From CBDDKZ01 sp965230415 (GTDB taxonomy: Bacteria > Bacteroidota > Bacteroidia > Cytophagales > JAAEPT01), in NCBI GenBank assembly GCA_965230415.1, contig CBDDKZ010000005.1:1302001-1366000 (forward strand): a stretch of DNA of 64,000 nt. The letters run 5' to 3'. The translations under genes and the position numbers were made by a program. Below are positions 62,301 through 64,000 of the stretch, one piece after another. A model generated the notes under the pieces. The model had not been told where the DNA came from. It saw only the letters and a program-made list of their open reading frames with translations, and made no database searches. Each line of letters starts with the position of its first letter. The stretch's first letter is position 1.

Positions 62301-63470
62301 AATGTGGTCTGCTACTGTTTCTAAGGGAAATACAGACTTTCCTTTGGTTTTGGAAATGTAATAAAGGTAGGCGTCCAGGAAATAGGGCATTTGGTTAGCG
62401 CTAATTCCTCCCGATCGATGAAATAAGTCGTTTAGATTGAGGTACCAGTTGCCATCGCTGTATAAAAAGTCAAGGTAGCTACTTTTATTTTCATAGCTCA
62501 CCGGCATTTCGTTGCCATTTTCATTGTGGTTCAGTAGCTGTTCGTCCGACTCAAAATGATAGGCAAACAGGGAGTCGGGTAGGATTTCCATAGAATAGCC
62601 GTCGCAGGACTCGAATATATCAATAAGCGAGTCGCTGAATTCAAATGCCCGCGGGTGCCTTACATGCATCGTGCCAAACAGGTAACTGGGTTGCGTTAGA
62701 CCGTTTCCACTTATTTCCCAGAGCAGGTTGTAGGCATTTTTTTCATGCACCACCTCATTTCTTGAGCAAGTGTCGCCCGACTTTTTCCACCATCGCTCTT
62801 CTACTAATATTCCCGATTCAAAAACAATTTTGCATTTTATTTCACCCGACTGGTACCATTGCCGGCTCTCACCGTGTCTGATACCGTTTTCGAATGCCGT
62901 TTGTTCTTTTAACTGACCATTTTCATACCACCATTCCCTGCTGCCATGTTGCTTACCTGATAAATAGTTAACCTTGCTTTCAATTTTGCCACTTTCGTAC
63001 CACCATTTGCGCTCACCCACAAGCGTGCCGGTTTCGTAAACGGCGCGACTCTTCAGCTGTTTATTTTCATGGTACCATTTCCACTCTCCAATGCGTTTTC
63101 CCTTTTTATACTTCCCCTTGTAACGCTTCTGACCGCTGCGAAAATAAGCCACCCAGGTATCTTCACGGTCGTTTTTCACATAATTTCCTTCTAATTTTTT
63201 TTCACCATTGGGGTAGTACCAAATAAACTCATTCTCCCTGACCTCAGGACTCAGTTGACTTAAAGCACCTTTGTTTTGGAGTTGTTCGTTGTTGAGGTAA
63301 TAATCTTCAAAAGTCCACCATTTTCCTTCTTTTACCTCTTTTAAGATGCGATAATAGCTGGCATTATCCCTGATCGTTTCGTCCCAGTTTCTATTATAAT
63401 AGATGGTATCTACCTGAGCGAAACTCAAATAATTGATAAATATAAAAGCGATAAGAACGAAATACTTCAT
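59322..63470 (-). CDS. MORN-repeat / TraB-GumN fusion, exported
   Basis: An in-frame ATG exists at 63521, but the one at 63470 is preferred because it begins a signal peptide (MKYFVLIAFIFINYLSFAQ) and a likely promoter overlaps the earlier start. That gives 1382 residues. Residues 75-235 are about seven MORN/YwqK-like repeats (GNYVKNDREDTWVAYFRSGQ, NGQLKEQTAFENGIRHGESR). Residues 250-495 are a TraB/GumN domain with both catalytic GxxH motifs, GTMH (266-269) and GSAH (469-472). The last 880 residues hold beta-rich parts and a helical HEAT-like region. The domain type is a putative metalloprotease of the Tiki class. The partner is unknown. Confidence 0.85.
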   Translation of the reverse strand: MKYFVLIAFIFINYLSFAQVDTIYYNRNWDETIRDNASYYRILKEVKEGKWWTFEDYYLNNEQLQNKGALSQLSPEVRENEFIWYYPNGEKKLEGNYVKNDREDTWVAYFRSGQKRYKGKYKKGKRIGEWKWYHENKQLKSRAVYETGTLVGERKWWYESGKIESKVNYLSGKQHGSREWWYENGQLKEQTAFENGIRHGESRQWYQSGEIKCKIVFESGILVEERWWKKSGDTCSRNEVVHEKNAYNLLWEISGNGLTQPSYLFGTMHVRHPRAFEFSDSLIDIFESCDGYSMEILPDSLFAYHFESDEQLLNHNENGNEMPVSYENKSSYLDFLYSDGNWYLNLNDLFHRSGGISANQMPYFLDAYLYYISKTKGKSVFPLETVADHISTGQKLPSYQERFDILSRFDPTQEMIEVYEQGNIEQIEALMDLFSSEEFKYRLLIERNYKMAESIDRLMKERSMFNTCGSAHLPGEEGIIQILRDKGYKLRAVQGSFNGDSINYEYDASKLQNYEIALEESDLLIKLPGIPFSYDKGNFKTQIHMDFIGEVGYEFFMIPAYQFSKNSKHVLTEHHIKDFITSNFGEASKVTDLDLSSTVANITFIDGKSHFHKTALFYEPYGVIILDAQAAEKQKLNSDFVARFLQPQKNKQETITSRRTIHSTRNFYSVEFPLSVTQKLLRSNTENVNYFEDFVVEKYSGMDLSNGKKYIARSEIIPPNYYDKYGEIYMEDLKETLIQKFDKSNYEMYLKSDNLAYEWSFHPEKHQQLFVRSILKGNRHYYLMTEGADKADAEQFFKSFKTAPIEYKAYDTIAVTDEYGVLFFEDYITDKVTEYYTHDIWGDYSYVNADQYEEPKKEINVQYYDTTSGIVLRVKEIEFSKYFQTNNIDSLKKYYLNSVFEDCYDCEFEENGYSMSASNKETNITTCASLHEYGNNFILVSAIYPQSDFLDSLCPVLTNSVTFREDKTNFDFESDKLYKLLDDLSSKDSVIKSNAMAIFNQFHFKRSNSPLLIETLKLEVRDDTLKNTRLTQNVFDKLLEINDTSLVNSIDSLANNFVIDSNLYLKIAELYAGHPSKKSISKLVGMLNSEEILSFYDKKRIFNSLTYNLETQSSYLKLLLPVLELPSNTKFFMNLVAELITSVESDEDTKLFLNLFYEQVCSKIQESDYNFEKEEYKQFLQLLLKYKPRETCIYEYINNQHAFDDNNIKMLEVLVLLNANRSIPRNQLQEVFNSLENPFIFMARLNKIAHLQDLNEGFDNKMFIARYEMAHWLNTVGNYYAMSYEPRHIKFIETHKVKIEGKKAEVHVFQYHRQEFGIKTPFLALSSPQLLKEKKYDFSLFNHCQEEEFKRKKEKKEIIEKMIRNLKEHDVNFGQEIAEELY

Positions 63471-63490
63471 TCCGGAAATAAAACAAAAGT

Positions 63491-63522
63491 TAAAGATAGG
63501 TCTTACATTATTATACTTCAAA
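63491..63522 (-). promoter_or_regulatory. Probable promoter of the MORN-TraB gene
   Basis: On the minus strand TTTG (63519-63522) and TATCTTTA (63491-63498) are 20 bp apart, one base off the consensus in the -7 element. Transcription would start near 63484, between the two candidate ATGs, which supports the start at 63470. Confidence 0.5.
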
Positions 63523-63611
63523 CGCGTATATTTGTTTAAATATTATTTATAAAACTTTATTACTTTTACTCAACAAATGCACTATTTTGTGCGTTATTAA
63601 TAATAAAAAGG

Positions 63612-64000
63612 ATGACTTTCCAAATGAGAAATATTGTTTGGCTCTTTATTATTACATTTAATACTGTTATCGCCTCCAGTTTTCAAGATGAGGTGTTTAA
63701 CAAACGGATTGATGTGCTTTTTCAACACACAATTATTGATGGTCATATCAATACAGATTCCCTTGTGCTTTACCAAAGCGAATTGAACAGGCTTGTTAAG
63801 GATGTTGCGCGTGCAGATATCAATAGTTTAGAGGACGATCGACAACTCGCCGTACTGCTTAATGCCTACCATTTATTTGTGCTACAGAACGTACTACGCG
63901 AACACGGGAAAACGCACCTTACTCAAATCGATGGGTTTATGAACGACCACAATCATTTGATTATGCGAAAGGCTTATTCTTTAAACAATCTGCGCAACGA
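63612..64000 (+). CDS. DUF547 domain protein, N-terminal part (runs off window)
   Basis: About 129 residues are visible and the frame is open at the edge. From the second in-frame ATG at 63624 there is a signal peptide (MRNIVWLFIITFNTVIASS); the first ATG at 63612 adds four residues. The mature part reads VLLNAYHLFVLQNVLREHGK, close to the LLNAYN motif of DUF547, followed by MRKAYSLNNLRN where the family has the SLNxIE motif. DUF547 proteins are exported and of unproven, possibly protease-related, function. It diverges from the MORN-TraB gene. Confidence 0.8.
   Translation, partial: MTFQMRNIVWLFIITFNTVIASSFQDEVFNKRIDVLFQHTIIDGHINTDSLVLYQSELNRLVKDVARADINSLEDDRQLAVLLNAYHLFVLQNVLREHGKTHLTQIDGFMNDHNHLIMRKAYSLNNLRN

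Noticed and set aside
63471..63521. Extra 17 residues of the MORN-TraB gene upstream of the chosen start
   Set aside because: The earlier ATG lies upstream of the likely transcription start and would hide the signal peptide.
1..64000. tRNA, rRNA, CRISPR arrays, insertion sequences and prophage genes
   Set aside because: Intergenic gaps were read for cloverleaf arms, repeats with spacers and terminal inverted repeats; none was convincing.

Overview
The window looks like a chromosomal segment of a Bacteroidota bacterium, probably a marine member of the Cytophagales. The evidence is two proteins with type IX secretion (T9SS) sorting domains, lipoproteins with acidic export signals after the lipobox cysteine, promoter elements of the Bacteroidota type (TTTG-N19-TAnnTTTG, perfect ahead of rpmH), families typical of the phylum (DUF2480, DUF4954, an acidic beta-helix lipoprotein) and AT-rich intergenic DNA with weak Shine-Dalgarno sequences. 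The species assignment is inference. I saw no rRNA, tRNA, CRISPR array, insertion sequence or prophage.

Layout. 1-5.3 kb: a partial M61 aminopeptidase divergent from an rpmH-rnpA-ctp-tauE/safE-tsaB-DUF2480 cluster. 5.4-10.6 kb: a T9SS cargo protein facing a SulP transporter-mazG pair. 10.7-14 kb: a small cysteine-bearing membrane protein, glmM, a cysteine desulfurase overlapping glmM, and a secreted YHS protein. 14-25.4 kb: a long leftward block with a helicase fused to a Fe-S nuclease, then an envelope operon coaX - outer-membrane protein - TPR protein - lptC - tiny membrane protein - CNNM/CorC - PpiD-like chaperone. 25.5-32.9 kb, rightward: anmK, nhaD, a hypothetical, a TrmH-like methyltransferase, dinB, an orphan PhoB-type response regulator and a second copy of the TPR protein. 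33.4-39.3 kb: a surface lipoprotein with extreme codon bias, a beta-barrel plus Ig-like lipoprotein pair, a PyrR-like phosphoribosyltransferase and a T9SS protein with PKD-like repeats. 39.3-45.8 kb: nnr, uvrA, pirin, a MarR regulator with palindromic operators and a small NTF2-like protein. 45.8-51.9 kb: a leftward locus with two MauG/MbnH-type diheme peroxidases, an MbnP-like copper protein, a beta-barrel with an N-terminal CPIC motif, a cysteine-rich membrane protein and an NhaC antiporter. 51.9-52.7 kb: a gene relic and a candidate small RNA. 52.7-64 kb: a flavoprotein lacking its redox disulfide, a DUF4954 beta-helix protein, glmS, a cytosolic solute-binding-like protein, a 1382-residue MORN-TraB/GumN fusion and a partial DUF547 protein.

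Working together. Several genes serve the cell envelope: glmS and glmM make UDP-GlcNAc precursors, anmK recycles muropeptide sugar, lptC exports LPS and PpiD folds outer-membrane proteins. NhaD, NhaC and SulP suggest a sodium-rich habitat. The MbnP/MbnH-like locus, without any methanobactin genes, is the strongest candidate for a poorly described system: copper handling at the cell surface by lipid-anchored proteins. Triplet repeats with 11-bp spacing in front of both the orphan response regulator and the codon-biased lipoprotein suggest a small regulon, probably phosphate-like.
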